Assembly: GCF_963678635.1 (NCBI RefSeq) | Contig: NC_087067.1 | Span: 27,041,547-27,105,546 of the forward strand | DNA: 64,000 nucleotides | Direction of reading: 5' to 3' | DNA from: Symsagittifera roscoffensis | Taxonomy: Eukaryota > Xenacoelomorpha > Acoela > Convolutidae | Shown here: one piece after another, positions 46,344 to 57,400 of the stretch | How positions within the stretch are numbered: the first letter of the stretch is position 1 | Layout: every line of letters starts with the position of its first letter | Notes under the pieces: generated by a model | The model's input: the letters and a program-made list of their open reading frames with translations, nothing else | Told to the model about the DNA's origin: nothing | The model's database searches: none | Made by a program: the position numbers and the translations under genes

Positions 46344-46825
46344 TTAGGAAGAATAGTGAAGTAAATTTGGAGTTAATAAAATTGAATCGATGTTGTGGGT
46401 TTCGTGATGGTGTATTAGTTGTACAGTGGTGTTGAATAAACTTATAATAAATGTGATTAAGAGTTTGTTTAATGCGTAACCTTTTTTGATGTGAGCAGTG
46501 TAAGTCGCGTTCTTTTGGTGCAAGGAAATTGGAAGTGAATGAGAAATGATTAAGTTATTTGAAAAAAGAATCGTAGGCTTTGGTGTCGCGAAGTGCTGTG
46601 GATATAACGTTATCATATTTTTTATTCATGCAGTTGAGAACAAATACCTATTGTGATTTTATGAAAAAAATTTTAGTTAGATTGTACTTTTTATTGTCTT
46701 TTAAAAATGTATCTTCCATGGAACGTGCGATAGCATGATCATAGTGGGTAAATGAGAATCGGTTTGCTTTCTGTGCAACAAACCTATTTCATGTTTGAGT
46801 TGGTCCGATGGTTGTGAATTGTTTT

Positions 46826-47107
46826 TCATGAAGTGCTATGGTTAGCTGATGTAGTCTTCTTGGTTACTATATAATTGAAGTGATAATGGGTTAGTGACAT
46901 GGTAATATGACGTCCATGATAGTGTGGGAAATAGAGTATATTCGTCAACTTAAGTTCGTTGATCGTTGTTAGTGGTTTGGTAGTAAGTGTATTGTAGAAA
47001 GTCTGGTAATCACATTTGTAGAAATTCTTGAGTGTTAGTGTGGAGTGGGTGAATGGAAAACATTCGATGAGATCGGGGTTGGGAAGCATTGGGGTATTGG
47101 GATGGTT
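46826..47107 (-). pseudogene. In-register continuation of the LTR-like element ORF after a single TGA
   Basis: After the TGA at 47,110-47,108 the same frame is open for another 93 codons, with PNPDLIECFPF, FYKCDYQTFYNTL and NILYFPHYHGRH. It ends at 46,828-46,826. A further minus frame at 46,344-46,616 is out of register. Together they look like a longer protein broken by one nonsense codon and a frameshift, but no family is recognised. Confidence 0.3.
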
Positions 47108-47656
47108 TCATTTAAATACTCGGTGGGCTCGGGTTTCTTCAATTGTGGATGCTGGGTTGGAGGAATTGGAGGATATAATGGGTTGCGATAAGTGATGAAT
47201 TGTTAGTGTGTTAGGGTTTTGAAGCTGTTGTTGTAATGTGATGAAGTTATCACGCTCGTTTTCTAGTTCTTCGTTGACGGGGCTAGAGGGGTCGGGTTGG
47301 TCGCTGGTCATTGGGGAGAGAATTGGATTTGTGTCGGTGTAGGAAGAAGGGACTGGGAAAGGCTCATCGGGAGTTGGGGCGGGGAGTAGAAGAAAGGGTG
47401 TTTGCGAAAACGTGGACCGGCTGGGCTCGTAATTTTGGAATTCATCTGGAGTTTCCATATCGGAATTGTTAAATTGTGAGATGGTATGGAAAACTGTGTT
47501 TGTGGAGTTATCATCTGAATCCACGCGAGGCCAGTTATTAGTGTATGATGGTATGGGAGAGGGAGTGAGACCAGAGATGGATATGTTAGGAGAGTGACGT
47601 TGGCGATTAAATGGGTAAGGAAGGGAACGGTTGAGGGATCCAATCTGGCGGCTCAT
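47108..47656 (-). CDS. Pro/Ser/Asn/Thr-rich ORF of the LTR-like element
   Basis: The frame runs from a true ATG (47,656) for 182 codons to TGA at 47,110-47,108, the longest ATG frame outside the Ty3 element. Composition is low-complexity: many Pro, Ser, Asn and Thr, with an acidic stretch (NEELENERDNF) followed by LQQQLQNPNTL. No domain is recognised. In the second direct-repeat element it occupies the place of a gag gene. The next frame downstream continues in register after the TGA (46,826-47,107). The frame could be kept open partly by the A/C bias of this strand, which lowers stop codon frequency, so coding status is not certain. Confidence 0.4.
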   Translation of the reverse strand: MSRQIGSLNRSLPYPFNRQRHSPNISISGLTPSPIPSYTNNWPRVDSDDNSTNTVFHTISQFNNSDMETPDEFQNYEPSRSTFSQTPFLLLPAPTPDEPFPVPSSYTDTNPILSPMTSDQPDPSSPVNEELENERDNFITLQQQLQNPNTLTIHHLSQPIISSNSSNPASTIEETRAHRVFK

Positions 47657-48750
47657 CGTGGGCTAAAAAAAATGGTTGTTCTGAGAACGGAAATTAGTGG
47701 TGTGTGACTGTTCTATGATTTGTTCGTATGTAACTTCTATATTCGGTTGATGGGCTACTATATGAGTACTGGAGTTTGTGGGTAGCTATGACTTGTAGAG
47801 ATGTGCTCTGTTACTGGTGTATTTCTATAGTTTCGTGGTACTAAAGATAACGGATGTTTATTATGTATTTCTGTTGTCTTTTGAAGTATCATATGCATTT
47901 GGTGTGGTTGATAGGTTTCTGTTGTATTCACTTATTTGAGCGTCTAGAAGAGTTTTGTTAATTGAGGTCAAAAATTTTCAAAAAATCCTGCGAATAATAT
48001 GCGTGCTACACCTGCTTGTTTGTTTACTTGTGTGTGTATTTCGCATGTGTTATAGATTCCTTTCAATAATGAGAAGAGAAATCCAAAAAAAAATTAGATA
48101 TTGCGTGTTAGATAGTCAATATTTCTAAGATGTAATAGGGCCAACCTAAAAATGCGAGAAGTTCGTTTCTGAGGTTTTCAAAGCTAAAATTAATATTAGG
48201 TGAAATATCTTGTGGACGGTATTTTTCACCGTTTAAATAATTGTATTTTTTTTTATATCTTCAAGGTATCCATGTAGTCTTGTTCATAGATGTCTGAAAA
48301 TCCTGCGGTTTTAGCAAGTTTTCTTAAATTTTGATCAAGGGATTGTCTTTGTATTGTATCCATTTTGTAAGGAGTTCTTGAAATTGTTGTGAGCGAATAT
48401 GATGTTGTATATCGGATTTGGAGTATATAGTATTTATCTTCATCTGGATTTAGCTGTACAACATTGTGGCTACTTTCAGATTCACATGGGACCGCTGTAT
48501 CCTAAAAATATTATCGTCTAGAAAGGGTGTCAACAAATTGTACTTCGTTTTTGTAGAACACAGGGATTCTTTTGTAACATCTTTTATCTCAAAAACATAT
48601 AATGGTGACACTTTTTTCGTACATGCGTAATACCATAAAATATTTCCTTCGTAATCTATAAAGTTTGATCTGTTGACTGATGATTAACATCCTGCGCAGA
48701 GTATTTTCAGTACTGCGAGTGCAAGTGATTGTAAAATTTGTGTTCGTTCA
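47657..48750. other. Leader-like interior of the LTR-like element
   Basis: Lies between the 5' repeat (in minus sense) and the 182-codon ORF. No ORF or motif was recognised. The T/G bias of the plus strand weakens from about 48,000. Confidence 0.35.
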
Positions 48751-49326
48751 TATCACAAAAGTGATGAAGCGGTTCTAGTTCTGATAGTGACATTTCTTGA
48801 AAAGTTCTGCTTATTGTATAGTCCAATTTCATGTCTAAGTGGATTTCAATAGGTATTTTTCATGAGTGATAGTTCTTGGAAACGTGTACTGCCTTTGTCT
48901 GGTGGGCAAAGTTTTTCAAGTTTTTTGGTCGCGCCTGATGAGTAATGACGTATTGGTTATACTCATAGAGTAATTTCAGATAAGGTACACCGTCTGCTCG
49001 TCACGCTCTTATTCTCGGCCGGATAGATTCTTGCAACTTCTTAGTCTAATACCGATCTTAATCTTACTCTTATATCTCCTAGTCTCAATAGATCTAGTGT
49101 ATACTTGTTTATGCGAGTTAGTTCTTGGAGTTTAGCCAGAAGGGGAACAACTGTATTTAAAGTTTTATTCAAATTTTTCTGGTGCTGAAACTACAAGTAG
49201 TTTCAGCACTTGCAAATACGTGTCAATACTAGAGATGGAAAATGATTGGTTAGTAAGTAATGTTTTGCAGTGATAATTTATCAATAATTTGATTGGCTTA
49301 TAAACACTAGTTTAGAACTGGTTCCA
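48751..49326 (-). repeat. Long terminal direct repeat, right copy
   Basis: Same end sequences as the left copy. An internal inverted pair (GAAACTACAAGTAGTTTCAGC near 49,188) is shared with the left copy. Confidence 0.8.
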
Positions 49327-49330
49327 AAAG

Positions 49331-50874
49331 GGAATGATATTTGTGTCATTTACCCTAAGCTTTTCTACTCGCAATGATCAGGAGATATGGTAGGGAAACT
49401 ATTGAACAAGCAACTATTCAACGCTAATTCGTGTAGGAAATTAGCATTTGAAGTCTGCTATTGACCACCGTCAGCTAAATTCCAAGACCGTAGAACAATT
49501 TTTCATGGTACAATAAATTAAATTCATCTCAATTACCGTCAGTTTCCTTTTGATCTTGATTTCAGTGACCTTTTCATTTTTTCATTTGACTATCGGAATC
49601 GTATTTTGGCTGACAATTTGCTGAAGTTGTTCTCGAACAAATTGTTAAAGATCCTACAAATAGTTCTGGAAACACCATTGACCGTAATGTAACCAACTGC
49701 AATGCAAACTAACAATCCCACGGTTGACAAAAGCACTTTATCATGAACGAGATATTTAATTTAACATACCTTATAATAGCACAAAAATGCTAGCCAAACA
49801 AAAGAAACAAAACCAGAAGGTTATAAACAGAAATTTGTTTTTTTTAAAAAATTTTGAAAGATAACCTTGGCATAAATTTCGTAAGCAATCTTCTGCGAAA
49901 AATGCCAAATGGGCTCGCTTAGCGATGTATTTACGCAAATATGTGACAAACACCTTCCAGCGAAATACAAAATGCAAAGTTAAAGCCAGAACCAGCTCAT
50001 TTTCTGAAATAGAAAAAGTTTCTTTAATGTAAAAATGAGGGAAAATAGAAAAAATATATCAGCAAAAAAACGTTTCCTAGAAACAACACTGCGTAAGAAC
50101 GTCCTCTATCATATGCAGAGCAAAAGTTGCGGAAAATGAACAGTCTTTTACTCCTTTACTCTATTTTTACTAATTTTCGAGCCCAAAAAATCCACATTGA
50201 TTTTGATGTCTTGATCGATGATTGAAAAACATCAATTTTTTGTCTACGAAGATTGAATTAAACTTAGCAAAACATATTTTTAGTTTAAATATACGAAAGA
50301 CAAAAATCAACTTATGAGAAACTTCTGCAAACATCAAACTTTTTGAAGCAAATCTCCAGAGACTATAAAAAAGCTTCATCTTCTGATGATGACCATTGTA
50401 AATTGACGTGTCTCAACTTGTTGTCGCTTGAAGGTCTGAACAAAATTGTAGTCAAATACTGAAAGTTTAGTTTCCCTTAAAACTTCCATCGCTGTCTCAA
50501 TTGTGGATTTTCTCAGACATCTTTAAGACCGGTTTTTCAACTCAAAAAATTTTAATCAAAAACGTTACTCAAACTTCAACGCTTGATAAAAAGAATCTGA
50601 ATCTTGATTCAACGCTTGACATCTCAAACTTCAACGCTTGACATCTCAAATTCTTGTCAAAGACAAATGAAAAACTGTCAGTCGATGACTTAGAGAATAG
50701 TGTAAGCTAACAGCACGCTTGAGAACCACAAAAAAATGTGTATCGGAAAAGTTTCTCATTTGAAATTTTTTTTGGCTGTCTGTAGGATGAGAGACAAACA
50801 GTTTGTTTGTTATATTCCGATTTTTCATTTGTTTGTTATTTTTTGCCATTATTGGTTATCAAACTTAGCTCACC
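49331..50874. other. No gene recognised
   Basis: A minus-strand frame at 49,771-50,003 follows a good ATTTCAG acceptor and has 77 open codons, but has no second copy, donor or domain. The rest is AT-rich. Confidence 0.35.
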
Positions 50875-51862
50875 TTGAAGCGATCGATACTAGGCCCTAT
50901 TTCTTGGCGCATTTTCATGCTTCCACTGGGATACCTATTCGCACATCAGATTCTAATTGACCAGTTTAATGCTGATTACTCTATACATTATTTTGAAATT
51001 AGTGATACCTTGAATAAATTTAATTTCAACACCACTCTAACTGATATCTTGAATTGGTTTCTCAAAATGTCCGTTTCTATCAATGCCTCGAAGCCACCTT
51101 AACTAATCTTGCCTGAACAAAGGACAAAATCTGTTGAACCTGATAAATTGTTAGGACAAAACTTATAAGAGCCAAACTTAATAATGGAGCTACTGGGGTT
51201 CGACTTTGATGACACATTTTCGTTTGAGAAATAAATCTTTGATGTCTGCTCCTCCGGTTGAAATTACCTCTGAAAGCTGAACAGAATTGAAAACTTTTTA
51301 TAATTCGATGCACGTACAATTCTTTGAGTTTAAACGATGTTTCCTCCTATTGAAAACTGCAACTCGTCATGTTTCGGTGGTTGCAAAGATCTGCTACTAA
51401 AGGTTCATCGAATACAAAATGCTGCTACCAGAACTGTCTTCGAGGCCAGGTAGTTTGTAACAGATAATTTTTTTTTCGCGATCTGCATTGGCTATACTTA
51501 TTGCCTTTCCAAGGGACTATCTTTCAAAGTATCAAAAATGGTTTTCGTGGCAATGCAAGACGATTCGAAATTGCCTCCATAAATCACAGAAATGCCGTTT
51601 TCGACTCAGCTTGAGTAGTACTAGATCAATTAATGCCAAAAATTGAACTTCCTCTGCGAAAAAGCCTCCTGGGAAGAAGAACCATAGAATGATTTGCTCC
51701 CTCATGAATTTCGAAGCATTGATAACCTCACTTCTTTTCGAAAACAACTGAAACGTCAAATTTTCATGCATTATTATTACAAGTAGTTGTATACTTCAAC
51801 ACTTTTGAGTAAAATTAAGAGTATGTTAATAAGTCAATGATTATGATGATGATGATGAATAA
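50875..51862 (+). pseudogene. Decayed LINE (non-LTR) reverse transcriptase and 3' end, remnant 2
   Basis: Plus-strand translation with frame jumps gives the C-terminal half of a LINE ORF2. The order is SILGPISWRIFMLPLG (the GSVLGPLLF block, 50,884), QFNADYSIHY (the YADDT box with the second Asp changed to Tyr), a DILNWF helix, LGFDFDDTFSFEK (about 51,190), ENCNSSCFGGCKDLL and RIQNAATRTVF (51,350-51,445), RDLHWLYLLPF (about 51,480), and DLLPHEFRSIDNLTSFRKQL (about 51,690-51,745). The 3' end has an ATGATGATGATGATG tract and AATAAA at about 51,846-51,866. It is inactive. It resembles CR1/L2-type elements. Confidence 0.85.
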
Positions 51863-51883
51863 AGGTATCATTCAGTTGATCAG

Positions 51884-51990
51884 TGGGTCAAAGAGCACGG
51901 GTTCTCGCTCCTCCGATCCTGATTGCCTGTCGACCTTCGGAAATAAATGCCGGCCTGGCCTCCTGGTTTTAAGTTGTAAGGAAGTGTGAG
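51884..51990 (+). other. GC-rich patch with a tRNA-like A box
   Basis: Right after the LINE 3' tail the composition jumps to roughly half GC for about 100 bases. TTGATCAGTGGG at 51,886-51,898 matches the RNA polymerase III A box at 10 of 12 positions, and GAGCACGGGTTC follows as in tRNA D and anticodon arms. The B-box candidate (TGTCGACCTT) is poor and no cloverleaf closes. It could be a tRNA-derived SINE fragment. The plus frame also reads open here (SGSKSTGSRSSDPDCLS). Confidence 0.3.
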
Positions 51991-52199
51991 ACTTTCAATA
52001 ACATCCAATGGTTGCTAATGATACCAGAATCAATCTGCGCAAGCGGTTCTTCTTTCCATGATTTAGCTTTTTTAAAGAATCGTTGTTGTCGTTTGGCTTC
52101 ATATCAGAATGCAGACCAGCTATGTTTTTTTTTATCATCTTACAAAATTTCACCGAAAAATACAACTGTTATGAAAACAAGATAATTTTGAAACTGCTC

Positions 52200-52860
52200 A
52201 CATGATATTGGCCGTTGAGGGCCTAAAAGCAAACAAAGAACAGAATTTCAAAGCTTTGACCTTAAGGGTTTTTTTTAACCAAAAAAGTCGAAAATCTTTG
52301 AAGGGCAATCGGACTTTTCAGTGTTTTGCTGTGATACGAGCATTCCTATCCAAGCTATAGTTACCTATTCTGATGCTTTCACGCAGAACGTCTGTTCCTG
52401 TTTGCAGACGTTTGTAGCCCGGGTCGAGGTATTGACTTGTTTTTTGATTTTTTTCGAACATATCTGGTTGTGCATAGACTGAAAGTTTGACCTAAAATGG
52501 CTTTTTCGAACGCAGACTTTTGTATTGCAAACCATCAGTTTTCGACAATCAAATATTAACACAGGCTTTCATTTGGTTTTTTGAATTTAGTAAAATGAAT
52601 TTTGATGCCCGTTTGCTGTTGTGCAATTTCCTGCTGGTGCATATCAGTGACTTTTTCTGGAGGAGTCAAGAAAATCTCGCAAATTTTATGGAATCTTTAA
52701 AATTTCAACTATAATCAATTTTGAGTTTTCCCTGGGTAGCCTAAAGAGCCATTGGAGCTGAAAACTTCTGTGCTGCAGGTGTGTTTTTGAAATAATAGGC
52801 CAATAGGCCCGATTAGACATAAGCTTTCTGCGCAGCAGATAAGTTATCAGCAAACATGCC
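52200..52860. repeat. Dispersed repeat related to 41,390-41,860
   Basis: Shared blocks in the same order include ATATTGGCCGTTGAGG, GATACGAGCATTCCTATCC (also like the centre of foldback element 3), TTACCTATTCTGATG and TCTGTTCCTGTTTGC. Function unknown, with no ORF of note. Confidence 0.55.
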
Positions 52861-53428
52861 AAAAAACGGGGCAAACACTTTTTTAAAAAACGTTATAATA
52901 ATAATAAGTTCGTTTAAGAATCAGGCACAATACAGAAATCATTTTTCATAAATGCACAACTTTGGTAGCCTTGATTCATTTGAGAGCAACTTGAAGAATC
53001 GGAATCCATATTCTTGTTTTTATCCGTTTGAAACTAAAACTTGTTGATGTAGATCTAAACCATAAAGACAAAGGATTTTTTTTTAAGATTTCTTGATATG
53101 AAACAAACTACTGGTTAATCGTTAAAAAAATCAAACCAGTTTCATCAAAGTAGATATAGGCTTCTGAGTTTTTGGACAAAACTGTCTAACTCAACTGCTG
53201 GGCGTTGCATTATCTATAACAAAATCTTGTAGTCTAGTTTGACAACCTTATTGAAAAGAAGTCTAACTCGCTTGCTCAGTTTTTTTAAAAAAATTTCTTC
53301 ATCTAAGATCGCGTTTGTAAGATTCTAATCCGTGTGTAACTTAAAAGAGGCTTAATCTTTTCTTTTGTTGTTCTAAAATTATTCACATGTTTATTTATTA
53401 GTTTTTTTTTTAGTTTTGGCCAGTATTT

Positions 53429-54858
53429 TTAAGACTTCGTATGCAAGCTTGCGTAAGCTTTGTATTTGCATCTCGACAATCTCACTTCATCGAACTTCCT
53501 TTTCCTGGTGATTATTCTCACAAAAAAACAGTTTTTTTTAAGTTTATCTAGATTTGTTTTTGAGGTGCAGCCATAAATCAGTGTTCCATATTGATCAACT
53601 GGTTGTATGAAGCTTTTATAGATTCTCATGAGTTTTTCAACCGGAAACAAGTTTTTAGTTTGCTAGAGAAACGAAATGATTTTTCACATTTCAGATACTT
53701 TCAGTGAAATTAAGTTATGATCAATTTGAACTCCTAAATATCTAACATCGTTTTTTGTTTTTAAGACATTCCCTCAAATCTTTATAAATGGTTTTACCTT
53801 CTTTGAAATGGTTAAAAATGTTTTGGTTTTCTCTTTGTTCATTGTAAGTTTTTTTGCTGCTATACATATCTCTATGTTGTTCAAATCTATATCACAGTTT
53901 TCTAGCCAAAATTCGCCGTATATATTAGTATCATCTGCGAAGAGACCCTTGTTGTTATTTTTTGTGGAACCTCGGAGAGATCATTGATGTAAAGAAGAAA
54001 TTGAAGTGGACCCTGAAATGATTCCTGAAGGACCCCCATTTCAATTCATTCTGACTACACTTTGTTTGATTTCTTTAAACAAATTGATAACGGTTCTCTA
54101 GATACGATTTAAAAATCAAAAACTTAGGTAGAACTTCGTGATTCACTAAGCTTTCGTTTAATCAACTATTTGTTTCTTAAATGACAAAAAGTTTTCAATT
54201 GATTCGAGAAAACCCACAATTGCATCAACTGTTGATCGTTTTGGAGAAAACTTTTCTGTTCGTTCGAGGACACTCCAATTTTAGAATAATTCAGAATTTA
54301 AACACCCTTCAGTATAATTTTTTTTAATTTTCCGCCAAAAACAGGTAGCAGTGATATTGGCCTGTAATTTGTGTTTGAGTCGTTCATTCCACTTTCGTGA
54401 ATTGGAATAATTTTAGCAAGATTCAAACATTCCGGAGTCTTCCTCAAGTATTCGATTAAACAAAACTGTCAAAGTTGGCCCGATCGCCAGATTTATTGTT
54501 CTCATGAAAACATTTGAAAACCCATAGCAATCATGACTTTTTTGTTGTGCCAACAAACAATTGTTTCGAGAGTTTCTTGTACTGTCATTTTAGATAAATA
54601 AAATGTGTTTTCTGCTGTTCTTGCACTTTAAAAAATGCACTCCGTTTTTAGAATTTTAGCTAGATCCGGTAAAAATTGACTTAAAACCTCAGTTGAAATA
54701 TTGCTCATGTTGCTTTTTTCATCTCCGTCCTTTTTTTTACTGTTGGCTTCACTGCTGACAAACTCGAAGAAACTTGTTGTTTCTATTTTTGTCTCGTAGT
54801 ATTTACTACGTGAGTCTTTTACTATTGATTTGAGTTGAAGCGCAAAAGTAACATACAT
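53429..54858 (-). pseudogene. Decayed LINE (non-LTR) reverse transcriptase, remnant 3
   Basis: Minus-strand translation gives, in order, a pre-RT helix (SIVKDSRSKYYETKI, about 54,830), NLAKIIPIHESGM and NYRPISLLP (54,369-54,343), KRSTVDAIVGFLESIENF (about 54,245-54,190), GGPSGIISGP with LLYINDLSEVP (about 54,036-53,965), GLFADDTNIYG with the catalytic FADD intact at 53,941-53,930, KLTMNKEKTK, DVRYLGVQIDHNL (about 53,740) and the C-terminal IYKSFIQPVDQYGTLIYG (about 53,617-53,564). Several stops and frameshifts break it. It is distinct in sequence from the other two LINE remnants. Its 5' endonuclease half is missing or unrecognisable. Confidence 0.88.
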
Positions 54859-55279
54859 ATAACGAAAGTGCGAACGTAAATAAAAGTGAAAAGCGACTAT
54901 TGCCTAACGTATATGAAAACTTTCAAACCGCCGAACGACCGGGTTCGAATCTCCTCATACGCTAACTTTTATACATGTATACTCGAGAGGCTATATACCC
55001 ATTTGACTGATTTTAAACGCTTTTTCTCTTAAACATTCTTCAGACTTGAATACGTCTGACATCTAAAAAAGAGCAATTTGTCTCAAGGGCAAATACCAGT
55101 GTTTTGAAAGCTTGCTTTGAGTTTGTACCCATAAAATTGCTCTAGTTATGATCGATATAAAATGCCGAAATCTATCGTTTTGAGAGTTGTTTAGCGCAGA
55201 ATAAATCTTTATAAGTGTTTCTTTGCAATGTTTTTAGATTTTTTTTGACGTTTTATGAGATTGGAGGGGCCTCATTTTG
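54859..55279. other. No gene recognised
   Basis: Contains GGGTTCGAATCTC at 54,943-54,955, one mismatch from a tRNA B box, but flanking bases do not fold into tRNA arms. Confidence 0.35.
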
Positions 55280-55690
55280 GCGCTCCACAAGGGACATTTG
55301 AGCGTCCAGTTGGCCGAGTTTCCTATTTGTCATCAATTTTCCAGCTGGCCGAGTGTCCTATTCTTTGTCGAATGGCCAGTTGGCCGAGTGTTCAATTGGT
55401 CAAATTGAGCAAAAATGGGCGTATTGGCCGAAAGTTGTCAAACTGTTCAGTTGGACTAAAATTGTCAGACAGTGTGAATTGGCCAAAAGTTGACATTTTA
55501 CTCAGTTGGCCAAAAGCTGTTAGATTGCTCAGTTGGCCAAAAGCCGTCAGATTGTGCAATTTAGCCGAAAGTCCTCGAAAGTTGGCCGAAAATCCTCGAA
55601 ACTCAAAACCCAGTCGGCCGAAAATCCTCGAAAGCCAACACCCATCTGGCCGAATACTCAATTGGCCCAGTGTCGAAATAGCCGAAGTTT
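55280..55690. repeat. GGCC-containing degenerate minisatellite, 27-bp core
   Basis: The core CAGTTGGCCAAAAGCTGTCA repeats most clearly at 55,503 and 55,530 and in degenerate form from about 55,300 to 55,670. The 27-bp period keeps long frames open on both strands (195 codons plus, 152 codons minus). I take neither as a gene because their amino-acid repeats (SWPKAVRLL) merely mirror the DNA repeat. Confidence 0.8.
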
Positions 55691-55850
55691 GTTGTGTGCA
55701 CTTGACCGATGAGCCTGTAAGCCAGACGAAGGAGCAGACAGGCGATAGAAAGGCCTGTTCAGGTGTCCTGATTATGGATATTTGGTCGAAGTGGAGCTGT
55801 ATTTTCCTCGACATCCGAAGCTTTTGGATTTTTTCCCGGTGATCGCCCAA

Positions 55851-57400
55851 TCTTGAAAACTTGTAAGAAAAAACTTTTAAGCCTTGATGCTATAAACTCG
55901 ACAACGACGTTCTATATTAAATTCCGACTCAAAGCTGCGAACCATATTTTTTTTGCGATACTGAAAACTTTGGACTGGTTTGGTTACTACTTTTTCTCGA
56001 AACTCAAAATTCTTGGATTAATTTATTTGAACTGAAATACGTGCAATTGGTACATAGACATTGGTCCTTGTGATCGGAACATGGACAGCAATTATTATAC
56101 TAACTAATACCGATGTATGACTCGAACCGGCCGACCGAAAAATTCAAAAAGAAAATTGTGAAAAAATCTCAATTATTGCAAAATTTCCAAAAAAAGTACC
56201 CCCAGAACTCTGCTTGGAAATCCATCAAATAAACGGTTTCATTGTTATGTTAATTGGTCTGGTAAGGTGATATTAATTGCATTTTTCAATCTCAGGTTTT
56301 TTCTGTGTGAGTTGTTGGAATTCAACCGACCTACTTAATTCCCAACCCGATTGGTAAGACACCTTAGTTGGTGTGCCTATGGTGTTCATCCTAGAAGCTA
56401 GTTCGTTACATCACGCGCTTCGCATGTTTCCCGCACCGTCGCAAAAGCGCGTGAAAGAAACTTGCTTCACGAACCCCGGTTTAAGTTTGAACTTCAACGC
56501 TGAGGACTCGCAGAAGACTATTCAGTTCTATTTGATTTTTTTCTATCCTTAAGAACCGACCTTGTCATTTGGCACGACGCCATTAATAATTCCATAAGTA
56601 ACCATAGCAATAATCATTATCGTAGACTAAGTACTGAGCAATTTACAAATTTGTTATTAAGGAGCCAACGAAGCGGTACTGAGGATAAAGAGAAGCAATT
56701 AATTGGAACAGGTGTTCTCGTGCTTAGTGTGGTCAAATACTTCTTTTCGAAGCGTAAGACCAAGGACCAGGTACTCATTTAGAACTAAAAGGAGCCTAGC
56801 CAGCCCCCTCGTCTTGAGTTAAAGACTCATCTTGTTAAGGCGTTATAGTGTTAGCCTCAGCGTCCTCAAAAATCGTAAGAAGCGGAAACATTTACCACTT
56901 AAGAACCAAAAAGCCGTAGAAAACAGGCTTAAAGCAAAGACTTTAGGTAGTCAAGTTATTAACCCTAAAGGTTAAGCTTTTTGTGATAATTCTCTCGTGA
57001 TTTAATAAGGACTGCAATATTTCAAGGTCTTTAGCGCTTGTTTTATTTAGCAAGGAATATATAAGTCCTTCTCATTAATATCTTCCTTGTCTCCAATTTA
57101 GCTAACTGGCAAGTTGTCTTCTTTTGTGTCTCCGATGCATCGTTCCGCTCGTATAAGAGCCCTTTTTGAGCTTGCGAGTCGTTGTTTGAGCTTCCTTGAA
57201 CTTTAAACTTTTCCACTCACAATTATCTTTGCAAAAATAATTTAAAAATCTGGATTTTGAATGTCGCAATAGTTATAAATTATTATTTATGTCATACAAA
57301 TAAAATATTCTACTAAGGTTCCTTCTTTTTAATTTATAAACCATACAGCAAAAACATTCGGTAAGAGCATGGAAGAAAAAAACATAAAAGATTAAAAAAT
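55851..57400. other. No gene recognised
   Basis: Composition is more balanced from 56,330 to 57,200 than elsewhere, but no frame exceeds chance length and no RNA gene could be folded by eye. Its content remains unexplained. Confidence 0.35.

Larger units (their letters stand above)
43755..49326 (-). mobile_element. LTR-retrotransposon-like element of 5.6 kb, probably non-autonomous
   Basis: Direct repeats of 594 bp (43,755-44,348) and 576 bp (48,751-49,326), clearly homologous but diverged, bound about 4.4 kb. AAAG lies just outside both ends (43,751-43,754 and 49,327-49,330), a possible 4-bp target duplication. The plus strand inside is strikingly rich in T and G, so the minus strand is A/C-rich, and the only sizeable ATG-started ORF reads minus, near the 5' repeat in that sense. 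In minus orientation the repeats begin TGGAACC. No RT, integrase or transposase motif was found. The repeats do not have clean TG...CA ends, so an ordinary segmental duplication cannot be excluded. Confidence 0.55.

Noticed and set aside
49771-50003. Minus frame after a good ATTTCAG acceptor (77 codons, aromatic-rich)
   Set aside because: There is no matching donor, homologue or neighbouring exon, so it stays a weak exon candidate only.
54943-54955. tRNA B-box-like GGGTTCGAATCTC
   Set aside because: The flanks do not form a T-arm or acceptor stem, and no A box lies at the right distance upstream.
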